DNA of 64,000 nt from Trichobilharzia regenti (GCA_944472135.2 OX235270.1:83399168-83463167), one strand, 5' to 3'; counted from the stretch's first letter, positions 21,611-32,619 are shown. Program-made: numbers and translations. The notes: generated by a model not told the origin, from the letters alone.

Positions 21611-22384
21611 TTTATATACTGCAGATATGAATCCAGATTTTTAAAAAATTTGAGTTGCATCTGGCTTCGTTCTAAGCAGTATCTCAGCTATCGCATAAAT
21701 CACTGAACAACAGTGCACACTGTGCCGTACTTCATCATCAGTTGTTTTTTCTGTCCCAATTAGTGTTATTTCTATTTTAGGGATGACATCCTTAGGTTTT
21801 AGCTTGTCTACCGCTACACTGAAGTTTAGTCCTTTTTCTAATACACTTAGTTCTGTGGAATTTAATATATGTGTTGAGAGATCGATAATCCCCTTTGTTT
21901 TATCGATCACCGTTGACTTTCAAATGCTGATTTCATCGTTCTGAGACGAAGATTTCGCCTCTAATAATCTAATGAACTTTTTGCTTTGAGTATTTTTTGA
22001 CTTTTTGAAAGTTGCTGAGTTGGCATTGCTAGAGGAAATTGTGTTATAAGATCATAATTCACATTGGTAACTATTCCAATTAGCTTTTGCTTCAATTGCT
22101 CAATTTCATATCTGATATGGTAAAACTTTTTAACAATTCTGTGGATCTCTTCTTTTAGGCATAATTTTTGTAGACTTTATATTCTGCTTCTAACTCTATC
22201 CGTCAGAACTGGAGCTCGTAGACGTGGGTAATTAGGAATGCTTTCATTTTTCAAGCATCGAATGTTGAAAATACGGTGATTTTCATATCTTGCTTCAGTT
22301 TGCGAAAGTCGAGTGAGTTTATTGATTAGTCTTCGTACAGGAAGACCATAAGTCATATTAATATATGTGTAAAACCTGGGCGCT

Positions 22385-23057
22385 GTGGTAGTAAATAATT
22401 CCATATTAGTTTGTTTATTAGATGTATCACACAGTGAAACAGTATTATTTACTGGACGATGTTTCTAACAAAAATTTATTGTTCATAATCATATCACTTA
22501 TGGCATTCAAGCCCAAAAACTCAATTAGAAACAAGCTTTGTCGGTTAAAGGATCCTGTGGAAACTTTGAAACAAAACAATTTAGTCTGTCTAATACCTTG
22601 CAATGATTGTTGGGACAAAGTAGTAGAACAGGTGTAGTCAGACTAGCCGAGCATAAAAACCTAGCAAAATCTAGATTAGTTGACCCCAATAAGATAAGAA
22701 ATCTAGAGAATAGTTCAACCATAGCACTACATGCAATTACGCACAATCATACAATACGATGGGATAAGATGACAGTTTGGAGGGGGAAATTGATAACAGA
22801 AGCTTTCTTTGTCCAATAAACTCCAAATACGTGTAATGCGAATGATTCAACACCTGTCACAGATATTTGGAAAAGTCTACTACCCTAAAGACGACAAATA
22901 AGAGAGAATAGAGAAAACTATAAAACTCAAGTTTTGAAGTCATGTGATTATGATTATGAACAATAAATTTTGTTCGAAAGGTCATCCAGTAAATAAATAC
23001 TGTTTCACTGTGTGATATATCTAATAAACAAACTAATATGGAATTACTTACTACCAC
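22385..23057. repeat. Inverted repeat (about 113-bp arms) flanking a Penelope endonuclease fragment
   Basis: The sequence at 22385-22497 matches the reverse complement of 22944-23057 with scattered differences. The block around TTAGTTTGTTTATTAGATGT is shared. The arms bracket the GIY-YIG-like fragment, so this looks like two Penelope copies joined tail to tail or an element with inverted terminal segments. Confidence 0.75.
22500..22820 (+). pseudogene. Penelope-like GIY-YIG endonuclease fragment
   Basis: Plus-strand reading gives LVCLIPCNDC followed, after a one-base shift near 22605, by GQSSRTGVVRLAEHKNLAKS and later STIALHAITHNHTIRWDKM. The pattern (Pro-Cys-x-x-Cys, Gly-Gln-[ST]-x-Arg, Arg-x-x-Glu-His, then His-x-x-x-x-x-His) is that of the endonuclease domain at the C-terminus of Penelope-like elements. 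The frame is broken, so it is a remnant. Confidence 0.65.
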
Positions 23058-23069
23058 TGTACTCAAGTG

Positions 23070-23082
<13 letters not shown>

Positions 23083-23122
<40 letters not shown>
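23083..23122. repeat. (TA)n microsatellite
   Basis: A run of about 40 bp of TA, directly after the Penelope inverted repeat. Each Penelope segment here is bordered by a TA run. Confidence 0.85.
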
Positions 23123-23126
<4 letters not shown>

Positions 23127-23536
23127 GGTTTTACTAAATCGCAGACTTTATCGATCCAATTTTCGACAAGTTTCCCACAAATAATCACCAAATTCAACTT
23201 CATATATATGCTAATGAGTAATGCACCAGATATAATGACGAATTCAGGATTATTCTGTATAGCTCCATAACTTGAGGAGTTTTCACATCCGACAGATAGA
23301 TGATGAAAGTGAAAAACGATTGAATCCTAGTTTCACTAATCTTCTCTGTTTCTTTACACAAACCAAGTCAACTTTGATACGATAATGAGCAATAGATTGC
23401 GCTCTAAACATCGTTAGTAATTAATACGGTACACAACTGTGTGCTACTTATAACAACCAAAATCCTTCTCTGTGGTAATTCAACTCTCTACCACATTGCT
23501 CAAATTCTATTCTTAAATTCAAAATTGCAAACTTAC
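23123..23536. other. Intron sequence, no recognised gene
   Basis: Anonymous sequence between the Penelope region and the host-gene exon at 23537-24074. Nothing was recognised. Confidence 0.4.
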
Positions 23537-24074
23537 CTCCATAGCACCAGTGGTTGAAGAACGCCCAGCTGTAATTGATTCCCACCAGAAAACTTGATTA
23601 GCCAAGTGTTCAGAGGATTTTTGATTATCAGACAAGCGGTCACAGTTGCATATTGGTTTACGGATAATTAAAATACCATTTGTTTCAGAAAACCGAGAAG
23701 ATATCACCTCTGGTTTGAAACGATTATAGGGTGCTATTCCACACTTATGCGGCGCTTCAAATGATTTGCAGACATCATTAACTGTGTGCGTGGATTTGTT
23801 GGAGGGTATAGGCGATGAGCATTGCAATACTGTTCCCCAATCCATAGTACAACCACTAGATCCACGACTTGAAAAGGTGATTAATAGGAGTAATTGAGCT
23901 GATGATATGCGAAATTTATCATTATTTTGATTATTATTATTATTATCGTCCAAGGGATTTGAATGCATACGATCAGTCCAAATTATCCCAACTGAGTCAG
24001 CCAGTATATTGCGTACATCTAACAAAATAGTCAAGGATGATGTATCCTGACGAATAAGAACAGGTGCTAAACGC
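23537..24074 (-). CDS. DNAAF2: Host gene exon (kintoun/DNAAF2-like), second half of CS-like region
   Basis: This exon of 538 bp has its acceptor TAG at 24075-24077 and its donor GTAAGT at 23531-23536 (minus strand). It opens RRLAPVLIRQDTSSLTILLD with VRNILADSVGIIW, and contains SAQLLLLITFSSRGSSG and later NGILIIRKPI and ANQVFWWESITAG. The first codon is completed by the upstream exon (AG plus G, Arg), so phase fits; the downstream junction is phase 0. The order of short beta-strand-like segments (PxLxRxxxxxLTLLL, then LLLxF, then ILIxRKP) resembles the region after the CS-like domain of kintoun. An AAT run encodes a poly-Asn insert. Confidence 0.75.
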
Positions 24075-24289
24075 CTAAAAATAATATTGGTAGAAAAAAG
24101 AAAAAATTGCACTATGAACACTTTATTTTTAGTAGATGAATAATAAAAAGCCTTTAAAAATTATATTATTCGCTACTTTAATAGGACTGAACAAAAGAAG
24201 AATATGTTAAGAAAAACATTAATCCTTCCTTATAAAACAAAAGTCTCCGAAAGTTTATGCATAAGTGGTAAGTTTACACGTCCCTAGAG

Positions 24290-25015
24290 AATATGAGCAT
24301 TTCTATGGGAGGTGATGAAGATTCCTGGCCGACAGCAGCAGCAACAACAACAACAGACAACAATCAGCCAGCATAAATTGGAGGAACCTGAAAGAAACAA
24401 CCTCCTTTGCCTGCCTACCTGGGAAGCATCGTTTCAAATACAGGCGGACGAGACTGATAAGGATATCAAAGCAAGGATCGGGAAAGCAAGACAAGCTTTC
24501 ATTACTCTTAAGTTTGTGTGGAGATCAACAGCACTCAACATCAAAAATAAAATGCGGATTTTCAACTCCAATGTGAAGTCAGTACTACTTTACGGATCAG
24601 AGACTTGGCGCGTAATAAAGAGCACCTCAAACAAACTACAGACCTTCATTAACAGTTGTCTTCGCTCAATACTCAAGATCAAATGGCCAGAAAAGATCAG
24701 CAACGGGATAGGATCTCTGTGAACGAACCAGCCCAGCAGGAACCGATTGTGCAACAAATAAGCAGGAAAAAATGGAGGTGTATTGCATTGGCTATACTCT
24801 GAGGAAACCATCAAGTAACATCACTAAACAAGCCCTTGAATGGAACCCAAAAGGGAAGCGGCGAGTTGGTCGTACAAGGGTGACTTGGAGGAGGTCATGT
24901 GAAGAGGAGATGAAAGCATGTGGGCAGACTTGGAGCCAGGTGAAAACTCTAGCAGAGAACCGAACACAATGGATACGCGCAACTGAAGCCCTCTGTTCCT
25001 CTAGGAATTAGAGGA
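24290..25015 (+). mobile_element. SR2-like RTE fragment 3
   Basis: The plus-strand C-terminal part of the SR2-like protein is well preserved: KIPGRQQQQ, then ADETDKDIKARIGKARQAFI, IFNSNVKSVLLYGSETWR, FINSCLRSILKIKWPEKISN, then a break and RKPSSNITKQALEWNPKGKR with RRVGRTRV-like sequence, ending near RTQWIRATEALCSSRN. One or two frame errors are present. It is the best example of this family's C-terminus in the window. It ends in an AAT-rich run. Confidence 0.85.
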
Positions 25016-25369
25016 AATAATGAAAATAACAATAATAATAATAATGGGAGGCTAACGATTAAACACCACCACCACCAACAACAACAACAACAACAACGAC
25101 AAAAAAGCTCAGTATTACGCTTTTCAGAAACTTTGAGACCTTACAGGCTCAAAGACAGAGTGTGAGAAACTCGATATCTGCTGCTTTCATAATAACGTCT
25201 CATTAGATGACCTAAATTCTAGACTTTGATTCTGTCAACCCCATGCTGACAAACTAGTACTTGATGTCTTCTCATATTACGAACTATTATAATTCAGCAT
25301 AAAAATATTGAATATATAGTGCTTTCAAGAGTTAAATAGTAAGGAATTGATTTGTTTCAAGTTTGATTA
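25016..25369. other. Intron sequence with simple repeats
   Basis: It holds (CAA)n/(CAC)n and (AAT)n runs near 25025-25100, then anonymous sequence. Nothing else was recognised. Confidence 0.4.
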
Positions 25370-25520
25370 CGGATTGATATCAAGCAGAGAAGCCATTGAA
25401 AATCAGGAAGTAACGGAAGGCTGTTTCACCCTACTTTTGAACTAATCATCAGCACACCCACACCGGGCTTTGAATCCAGGTAGCTCGAAGACCATTTAGC
25501 CACTTGGACTTGAGTCAGCT
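25370..25520 (-). mobile_element. Second-family hammerhead SINE, minus-strand copy
   Basis: Reverse complement of the SINE type at 25546-25790. On the minus strand the core CTGATGA (complement of TCATCAG near 25447) and GAAACAGCC (near 25417) are both present, so this copy keeps the canonical first core block even though the helix II sequence is diverged. The tRNA-like head lies towards 25520. Confidence 0.5.
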
Positions 25521-25545
25521 GCCATCTTATGAAATTCAACTTCTA

Positions 25546-25790
25546 CCAATTAGTGACTTTAGCGCGGCTGGCACCAGGAAGTACCCTCTGTGGCGAATAT
25601 CTATCCTCACTCTCGACCGGACGGACCCTGTTGGCTGGGTCTTAGTACCCGAATGGTCTCCGAGCTTACCTTGTCCCCAGAAGCTCCTGGGTTTGGACCT
25701 CAGTGTTGATGAGTCCCAAACTAGGGCGAAACAGATTTTCAGTACTTCCTGGTTTTCAATGGTTTACTACTAACTGATATCAGTCCGTGG
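25546..25790 (+). mobile_element. Second-family hammerhead SINE at outer edge of left duplication arm
   Basis: The head has a Leu/Ser-tRNA-like A box (CCGAATGGTCTCCGAGC near 25649) and a B-box-like GGGTTTGGACCTC near 25688. A hammerhead-like segment follows: TTGATGAGTCCC, loop, TAGGGCGAAAC, then TTCCTGGTTTTC (about 25705-25765). The first core base is T rather than C. The right-arm counterpart is 60095-60340. Confidence 0.6.
25705..25765 (+). ncRNA. Hammerhead-like ribozyme segment in SINE
   Basis: TGATGAGTCCCAAACTAGGG followed by CGAAAC matches the schistosome hammerhead layout of core, short helix II and GAAA core. The C of the first core block is replaced by T and helix III is poorly formed by eye, so activity is doubtful. 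The same motif is on the minus strand at about 60120-60180. Confidence 0.45.
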
Positions 25791-25854
25791 TAAAACTTGA
25801 AATATTTTTTTTAAAAAGGGGCATAATAATAGCAATAATCAGAATAATAATTAC

Positions 25855-26486
25855 CTATCTTCGGATAAAATCATTTCTGAACTTTTAAGTCGCTTTACTT
25901 TAACTTCACTGCCACATACAATTGGTGATTTAACGGTTGGCTCTAAGACTTCACTCTTTCCTAAATTCTCAGTTCCCAGGATTGTTTCATGTGAATTTAT
26001 TAATGATCCTGTAGTTTTATTCACTTCGGTTAAACACTCACCCAGAGCAAACAAAGCAGTCGTGTCAGTGATCGAATATGATGTACCGTTACATGTGGGA
26101 TTTAGTGTGTTCTCACTAATGTCATTTGAAGATTTTGATTTGTTTCGTCGCTTACGACGTTTACGACGTCTACGTTTCTCAGCTGTATCGTTCATTGCAA
26201 CACAGTCAGGATTAGAAGTATTTGCAGTAGAATTAGATTCAGCGCCTTTTGAATCCTCTTCTCCTTCTTCTTCTTCATCTTTATAATCAACACCATCATC
26301 GCTGTTGTTATCACCACTGCTTTCAACACTATCGATACGTTGGAAAGGACTGAATTCTTTTTGTTTAGTGATAGGAAGTTTGACGCATAGAGTTCGGGTA
26401 GACTTGTCAAATCTTGCTGTACCTTCGGCAGCATCCATTTCATAGAGTAATTTTAGGTTAGGCTGACAGTCAATCGGTTTTTCACT
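25855..26486 (-). CDS. DNAAF2: Host gene exon (kintoun/DNAAF2-like), CS-like domain start and basic linker
   Basis: This exon of 632 bp has its acceptor CAG at 26487-26489 and its donor GTAATT after GATAG (minus strand). It opens SEKPIDCQPNLKLLYEMDAA and continues EGTARFDKSTRTLCVKLPI. The pattern Glu-Gly-x-Ala-x-Phe-Asp-Lys-x-x-[RK]-x-Leu-x-Val-x-Leu-Pro is the hallmark I recall from kintoun and related PIH1/CS proteins that help load axonemal dyneins in the cytoplasm. An acidic run (DEEEEGEEDS) and a basic run (EKRRRRKRRKRRNKSKSS) follow. Phases fit the exons on both sides. A near-identical copy lies at 59394-60031 in reverse. Confidence 0.8.
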
Positions 26487-26920
26487 CTGTAAATTTATAA
26501 AATAAAAATTGAATTTTCTGAAAAAACAAATCAACAGAAATAGCTAGGTGAGATAAGGCACATTAGCAAATTATATTAACCAAACTTCATGTCAGTGATT
26601 TGTTCATGTACAGTTTCATAAAGTAGGTCGATTGTTGACGCTGTTGCGCAACATATTAGGGTTTAAACATGTAACCAAGTGGTCCGTATTTAAACGAAAA
26701 AAAAAACGACTGATATTAACGTATTGAAGTATAATCAACCGAATAAACAAAGCAATGTAGCATTATGTGATAACTTCTATGTGTGATTATTGGTGCAGAG
26801 GTGGTTGGTTGCACCAAACACTTCACCTAATTGCAAAGTCAAAAAGAATCTTGAAGTTCAGATGAGTGAAATTTTTGACATGAATATATAAAATTTCATT
26901 AGTGGTATTCTACAGTCTAC
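26487..26920. other. Intron sequence, no recognised gene
   Basis: Host-gene intron within the left arm; mirrored at about 58960-59393. Nothing was recognised. Confidence 0.4.
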
Positions 26921-26924
26921 TATG

Positions 26925-28800
26925 ACTGAGTGAGTCACAACAGAAAACTCTGCACCGAAGTGAAGCACAGTCCGAGTTCCCACACTTCGTGTAGCACGCA
27001 AAGGAAGACAAAAGAGAGAGAAAAGGAGATTCAAAAGAACAATAAGAAGCAGAAAAGTGAGGGAGAAAGAGTAGTAACATGGAAAAACAAGAGGGTTTTG
27101 TTGAGAACATGGCAGATCACAAAGAGTGAATGCGTTTGCACCGTTGAAAACGGTTTAGCGCCATATCACAGTCTTAAGCCATCTGGTTTGTAGAACTCCG
27201 AGGACCCCAACCAGGTAGTCTAGAACGCCCCACGTGCCTTAAACCAAATATCAAAGACTATATGTAGTGATAACTAGTTTTGATTTGACCACCCCTAATT
27301 CCTTTCCGATACAAATCTATGTCAGCTGACATTGAGGAAAGCGACGACTTGTCATGCACACCACGTACCTAGGCTATCCCAATCTATTTACCTTTACAAC
27401 CCCGTCAACTGACTTACCCTCCCCACCTAACATTACGCCTATTCTTGATATTACTCACCATATATTACGCTACTTAATTCGTGAAATAGAATGCAGACAT
27501 TTGTACTTAAAGACAGTTAGCCTTTCCTTATCTTCAACTTTAAATGGCTATGCCTTGTAGCCATTAAGAAGCATAAAGAGAAATGATTTGTATCATGCAT
27601 GCCATTCGACCGAAGACCGGATATCACGTCTATGTCAGAGATGACAAGTTAACAAATAATACATGATCCTTTTGTGTAAGTACTGAGATTTCGTCGGCAA
27701 TCAGTCCATTGCGATTGGTACAATTTCTCAAATAAGTAAAGGGAAAAACACACTACACCAATTCCCTGCACGTCTTTAAACTGGGAGTCGGTGCAGACCT
27801 ATCTTGCGGCGTTATCTTACATTTAACAGAGGCAAATCGCCTGCTAAACATTCCAAGATTTCTGCTCAGCGTGTTCCGAAGACTCTGTATTTTGCCAACG
27901 TTTTTACCAAGGAGGACAATTTCACTTGCATACCTTGAAGTCCACAAGACTTTTTTTCTGGTAACAAATCAATCCCTAAGTCGCTGGACTCAACTAGAAT
28001 CACATCCTCTTGGTACATCTATGAAGAAATCAAACAAAAATACAGTCAGTGGGCATTCCTAAAGGATACCACTGGTTTTTATTATTTCACATGACAACTC
28101 TCCATAAGTTCTTAAACTACCACATGAGTTCGAGTAGAATGGAGTGATTTGATTAGTGAGATGTAATTTCTCGTCACTCTCTCCACAGCAACTCTCGATT
28201 GAAGGAGTCTAATGTCGCCTTCAGGTCTTGGGTGCCGGTAAGTGTACCTAAATTCCAGGATTTATCCAAGGGTAGAAATATGATCAATACATCGTGTCGC
28301 TGACCTAAAGACTGTCTGATTTCTCAGGACCTGTTTCTCTCCAACACCATTTGGTCTACACATGAGTATCGGAGCTATTCCCCTATGATTATCATAAAAA
28401 GACTTGTCTCTCTTCTGATAAACTGGCATACAGTGATTTTCACCAGTCTAATGAAACTATCTTTACTTTTCAGATACTAACTAGTATCTAAGTTAAATCA
28501 GACAATGCTTCCACACCATAGTTCTTAAACACCTCTGGTGTCATCTCACCAGATCCTGCTACTTCACCATGTTTCAAATTAGAGACAGAGTTTCCAGTCT
28601 CAGTTATAGATGGAAGACATAAGTTTACATCTCATTCAGGTAGGTGTCGTATGCTGGATGAATTTAGAGTGGTTGCAGGTCAGCTAAATTGTTCTTCAAA
28701 GTGTTCCCTCCAGCATCGCAGTCGTAGATCCTGACAGGCATTTGAAGTACTGTCTGAATGGTTATCTGGTCCTACCTACCGCCGATGACTTCTCCATCTC
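26925..28800 (-). mobile_element. RTE-like fragment, copy G (left arm)
   Basis: Very degenerate minus-strand RT copy. The 3' tail lies at 26940-27010 (GAAGTGAAGCACAGTCCGAG). Remnants of the YADD region lie near 27880-27950, where the catalytic block reads RYASEIVLLGKN rather than EYADDIVLLGED. The KAAGPDG region lies near 28540 and the linker near 28700. Frame breaks are numerous. The mirrored copy is 57080-58955. Confidence 0.7.
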
Positions 28801-29245
28801 TTTTTTTTAATAATAATAATTTCCTTTATTCCAAAACAGTACTTGTGATACAGAATGGAATTCTCAGCATTTTACTACAGACAGTATTGCATCCAGTTAG
28901 TACATTATCAACAAACAAATAAAATTCTACATAGATTAAGGGTAATCTCGGTTAGTTTACACAACAATATATTAGCATGTCCGTAGCAAAGCAAAAATTG
29001 AACAGTGTTTGAAGGTGTTAGAAAAGTAGATGCTAGCATATTTACTGGCTTAAGCGGTAACAAAACGGTCGAGATATACAGATTGTGAAAGAACGAAGAA
29101 GAATGCTTTAAATAGAGTTTGTAAGGAAGAGAGAAACAAAGCAGAGCATTACAACAAAAGAGAGAAAAGGAAAAGAAAGAAAGAAGACGTTGTACCTATA
29201 AATGATATGAGTTGGAAAGACGAGATCCAGTTGTTCTACTGGCTC
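28801..29245 (-). mobile_element. About 445-bp insertion in RTE copy G
   Basis: RTE sequence stops at CCATCTCTT near 28801 and resumes at CTCTTGTTACCC near 29245, so about 445 bp were inserted with a possible CTCTT duplication. On the minus strand the insert ends in ATTATTATTATTAAAAAAAA, the 3' tail expected of a SINE or non-LTR element. I do not recognise the family. Mirrored at about 56635-57079. Confidence 0.5.
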
Positions 29246-30370
29246 TTGTTACCCACCACTACTTACTGTCGTTGCACAGACTTTCAGTCGACTTCCATTT
29301 GAGCATCTTTTACTCTTCATCATTTTGGGAGCCTTACAGAATTAGTCTTTAATCTATGAGTTAGGCTAAACCAGCAGAGATCCAATGTCATCGTCTACAG
29401 CTATCTGGGTATTATGCCAGACTTCCTCAGGATAAGTCTTGTTGTGGACTTATTGTGGGTTATCACAAAGCTAAGAGCGTTAACTATATGTTGAATGTAT
29501 TGCATATTATTGACTTATGTTGTACCACTGGACTAATTATCATTCAGACCTGTCAACCTTATATTTATCAACACTTATCTAAATGTGTATTTGTTGACCG
29601 ACAGATGTGGTTGACTTTATTACTCCCAGCCCCAACAGCAGAACGTCTTGTACGTTCATATGCCTTTCAGTTGCTCATAAATCTTTAATCCCTATCCTAT
29701 ACGGTTAGTACAGCCAGTTGAAATGCTATTTACACACATGATATAAAAACATTACACATGCTTTCACGGAATTAGGTTCACAGTCATAGAAATTAATTGA
29801 TGCGAAAAGTAAGTAACAGAGTGATTTTGTCACTGCATAATATAATGTCCCGGTGTTATTTTCAGTATTTAGCAATATACAATTCTTTTTTTTATAGGTA
29901 CTGTGTATGTTTCCTGAACAAACTTGGTATAGTGTCATCATTCCACCCGTAATTCTATGATGCAATAAATAAGTGTAAGCAGAACACTACAAAGACGTGA
30001 ATCAGTTCTAGACGTTATAGTTGACGACAAAAACAACACAATAGGAGGTTAAGAAAAGTAGGATAATATTGGAAGATGCATATTACTTGCAACAACAACA
30101 CTGAATGCCGATGATTTATTTAAAACTTCTCTAGTTATAAAAATATAGCATGCAATCTAGAAAATATTATGTGAAATAAGAGAAATTTGTTGCATAAATA
30201 AGAAGATCAAACTGTGTTACGGCAATGCTTTACGCAAACATAAAATATTACTCACAAGAATAGATTAGTTTAACAGATGCTTAATACTGCTTGCTCACCG
30301 AGGTCTAGGTACAGTACGAAATTGCAGTATTGGATTCTACTGCTGGCAGCTAACAAAGTATTGAGGTTAT
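29246..30370. other. Intron sequence, mostly unassigned
   Basis: The first 100 bp are RTE linker remnant. The rest is anonymous apart from two short open frames (29455-29688 plus, 29726-29965 minus) without domains; both are mirrored in the right arm, which explains their apparent conservation. No splice-supported exon was found. Confidence 0.4.
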
Positions 30371-30374
30371 GCTT

Positions 30375-30895
30375 CGGCCGAGTGCTAGGTAAGGAGGGGA
30401 GATCAATCGACGAGGTTGTGAAGTTGCATCAACTGAGATTGCTAGGATATGTGTTACTCATGCCTAGCCATCGCCTTCCTCGACAATGGGCAATGTTAAC
30501 CGACATAGGATCAGGTTCGTTAAGAGGTAGTGGTAGTGGTGGTCAAACTAAGACATAGCCTCATCAGTCAATCAAATCCACAACAGATGGTTTAAACCAA
30601 TCACGTAGGGAGGTGTAGGCCTCATGGTTGGGGTCCTCGGGATGGTAAGAACCAATGAAGGCTAGAGACAATAGGTGATATGGCTCAAATTCGTTCTCAA
30701 TGGATGGCGGAGATGCATTCACTCTTTGCAACTTATAATATCCAGTAAAACTATACGGTTTTCCCGTATTCCTGTTCTTTGGCTTCATATCTCTGTTATG
30801 CTTCTCTTTTTATTTTATTCTCTTGCCTCGTGTACTAAGTTAAGTGTAGCAACTCAAAATGCTGCACATTGGTGCAAAATTCGACGTTGAAACCG
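30375..30895 (+). mobile_element. RTE-like fragment, copy H (C-terminal end, left arm)
   Basis: The plus-strand piece holds only the last C-terminal block (SIDEVVKLHQLRLLGYVLLM, then PSHRLPRQWAMLTDIGSGS) and the 3' untranslated tail. It is almost the same as 17950-18130 of copy F. Mirrored at 54985-55505. Confidence 0.75.
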
Positions 30896-31675
30896 GTCAG
30901 TAAGTCATCTACTTTACTCCAGCTTAGTAATCAACCCTGTCCCTAACGATTAGTCTTTCAAATATCGATTTACCACATATGTAAGTGACTTGTGACATGA
31001 ATATGAAGGCTGTCATGCGAAATCACGGATTCTGAAATATACCTCTGCAGATTACGCTATCAAGCAATATCATGCATATATATATTCTCCCAACAATGAT
31101 TTATGGCAATCTATATCTGTCATTTAGTTGATGTATGTGGCAGAAAAGTTGGTTTTCCTTATTATATTTAGTGTGGACTTTTCAATGATAGTCGTTCATC
31201 TGGTTAACTTTTCCAGATATGATTATTGTCATCAATTTTTCCGCATGTAACCTCAAGAGGTTTTATTCTGCATGAAAGCTGTTAAAAAAAGACATCTCGT
31301 CTTTTCTGCAGATGACAGTCTCTAATGAACTTAATCACTATCGTACAGTAAGCTATTTCATCATCACAATGGCAAGTACTGTTAGCATCTGTCTTACACA
31401 AGAGATATTTTTACTGACAGAACCTCAAGGATCAGTCGGTCTTAGAAAGTGACATGTGTAAGCCAAGTCAAGTTGGCAAAGTGATTTATATCTCGTTACA
31501 AATCACTAAACTGCTACAAACTTTCACATAACTAGGAGAGGTTTCAAACAACTGTTAGGAGTGGCAGCAATACTTTACACTGTCAAAAACAATAATAGGA
31601 CACTACTTATTTAAACATAAATATAGCACAAAAAATATAGCAAAAAAAAGTCACACACGATTGGACTTTACTTAC
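30896..31675. other. Intron sequence containing the empty solo-LTR site
   Basis: Anonymous intron sequence. At 31382-31385 the TTAG tetranucleotide is the unoccupied target of the solo LTR present at 54169-54494 in the other arm. Confidence 0.6.
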
Positions 31676-31851
31676 ATTGTCTGGAGATAGACTCAAACAA
31701 GGAAACTTAATATTAATTACTAAACAGTCAAGTGGACCAGGAGGATCTGTTCTATCGGAGTCCCTACAAATACTTAAATTAAAACCGGAACAGTAGGTTG
31801 TGGTGTGGTCTGGTACAGGAGGGCCGTTTGTTCCATTACATTTGACATTTT
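31676..31851 (-). CDS. DNAAF2: Host gene exon (kintoun/DNAAF2-like), end of PIH1-like domain
   Basis: This exon of 176 bp has its acceptor TCCAG just before AAAATGTC (minus strand, exon start at 31851) and its donor GTAAGT at 31670-31675. The frame reads KNVKCNGTNGPP near the start and GPLDCLVINIKFPCLSLSPDN at the end, apart from the first codon, which is split. The final segment resembles the PIH1-type strand 'P-x-x-L-V-[IV]-x-[IV]-x-[LF]-P-x-L'. It joins in phase 0 to the exon at 25855-26486. Kintoun proteins usually have some ten extra residues at that joint, so a microexon may be missing. A copy is at 53699-53874. Confidence 0.7.
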
Positions 31852-31917
31852 CTGGAATTCAAACAGAAAGTATAAAGTGAATTCAAATCATACTAAAATT
31901 TTTCAATTTCATTTTTG

Positions 31918-32140
31918 TAGGTGAGAATTCAGCTACATATATTTATTTTATTTTTTTTATTTTTTGATTACAGCTTGATTCCACACTGTATTTTTGGTAC
32001 AAGTATGGAATTTTCAGCGTGGATATCGGTAACCCAAATTTCGCAGGCCGACCATAGATATCAGGTGTGCGTCGGCGTGGGCTCGAACCCCGGACCATGT
32101 GCATGGTCGGCGAGAGTCCTAACCACTGTGCGTCGGTGGC
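31918..32140 (-). mobile_element. tRNA-derived SINE, third type (left arm)
   Basis: On the minus strand the head is GTGGCACAGTGGTTA (A box) and GGGGTTCGAGCCC (B box), followed by a body ending in AATCAAAAAATAAAAAAAAT. The same SINE type is at 39465-39668 (minus), and a relative is at 36125-36370 (plus). The mirrored copy is 53410-53632. The tRNA-like head abuts a TA-rich tract at 32150-32190. Confidence 0.75.
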
Positions 32141-32155
32141 ACAGTGGTTATATAT

Positions 32156-32585
32156 TTATATATACATATAAAAACATAAATATATATATGTTTAGTTTAA
32201 CATCAGGTAAACACGCGAACCTGAATTATTACTCTACAGAATTAGACCTATCACTCGGAAGAGATGTTACATGTCATAAGTCATGAGACACATATTGTGT
32301 GAAGGTTGGTGACACCATCCAATCGGCATGGCTGAAGTGGAAAACGATTCACACGAGGGGTCAACTTTTTATAGGTCAAATTCTAAGATCAACCAATATC
32401 TTTCCACCAATGCGATAAGAGTTATTGACTAAGTAGAACTGTGCACATAAATGCAGCAGTTCAAGTGGCCTTACTCCAAAGGCACATAAACGTAGTAAAA
32501 GCCTCTAAGGAGCTATAAGGCACGGAAATCCATGAGATAAACAATGAGCATACATAGAATAATGGGAATTTGATGGATAAAGCAC
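32156..32585. other. Left-arm segment lacking a right-arm partner
   Basis: This 430 bp of anonymous sequence is the only part of the left arm with no inverted counterpart. In the right arm its place is taken by the Gypsy element between 42985 and 53394. It therefore shows part of the pre-deletion sequence. Confidence 0.75.
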
Positions 32586-32619
32586 TCCCAGGAAGAGTGA
32601 ATGTACCTTCAACAACGGA

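Larger units (their letters stand above)
19894..22400 (-). mobile_element. Penelope-like element fragments (N-terminal region and RT)
   Basis: The minus strand, read from 22400 downward, encodes pieces of a Penelope-like protein. First is an N-terminal block (ARYENHRIFNIRCLKNESIP near 22270), then IIDLSTHILNSTELSVLEKG with LNFSV near 21840-21890, and an RT finger block PSRFYGQPKIHKLTVPLRPV with DFTNSLTYNL at about 20350-20440. These blocks are typical of Penelope-like elements; several such lineages are known in schistosomes. The element is broken by frame errors and by the R1 repeat at 20645-20975. The region 21100-21610 holds no recognisable domain. Confidence 0.75.

Noticed and set aside
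26062..26286. Plus-strand frame of 74 codons opposite the CS-like exon
   Set aside because: It is the antisense shadow of the acidic and basic repeats of the real exon, which has splice sites and phase continuity on the minus strand.
29455..29965. Short open frames of 77 and 79 codons as candidate host genes
   Set aside because: No splice support, no domain and no codon bias. Both recur in the right arm solely through duplication.
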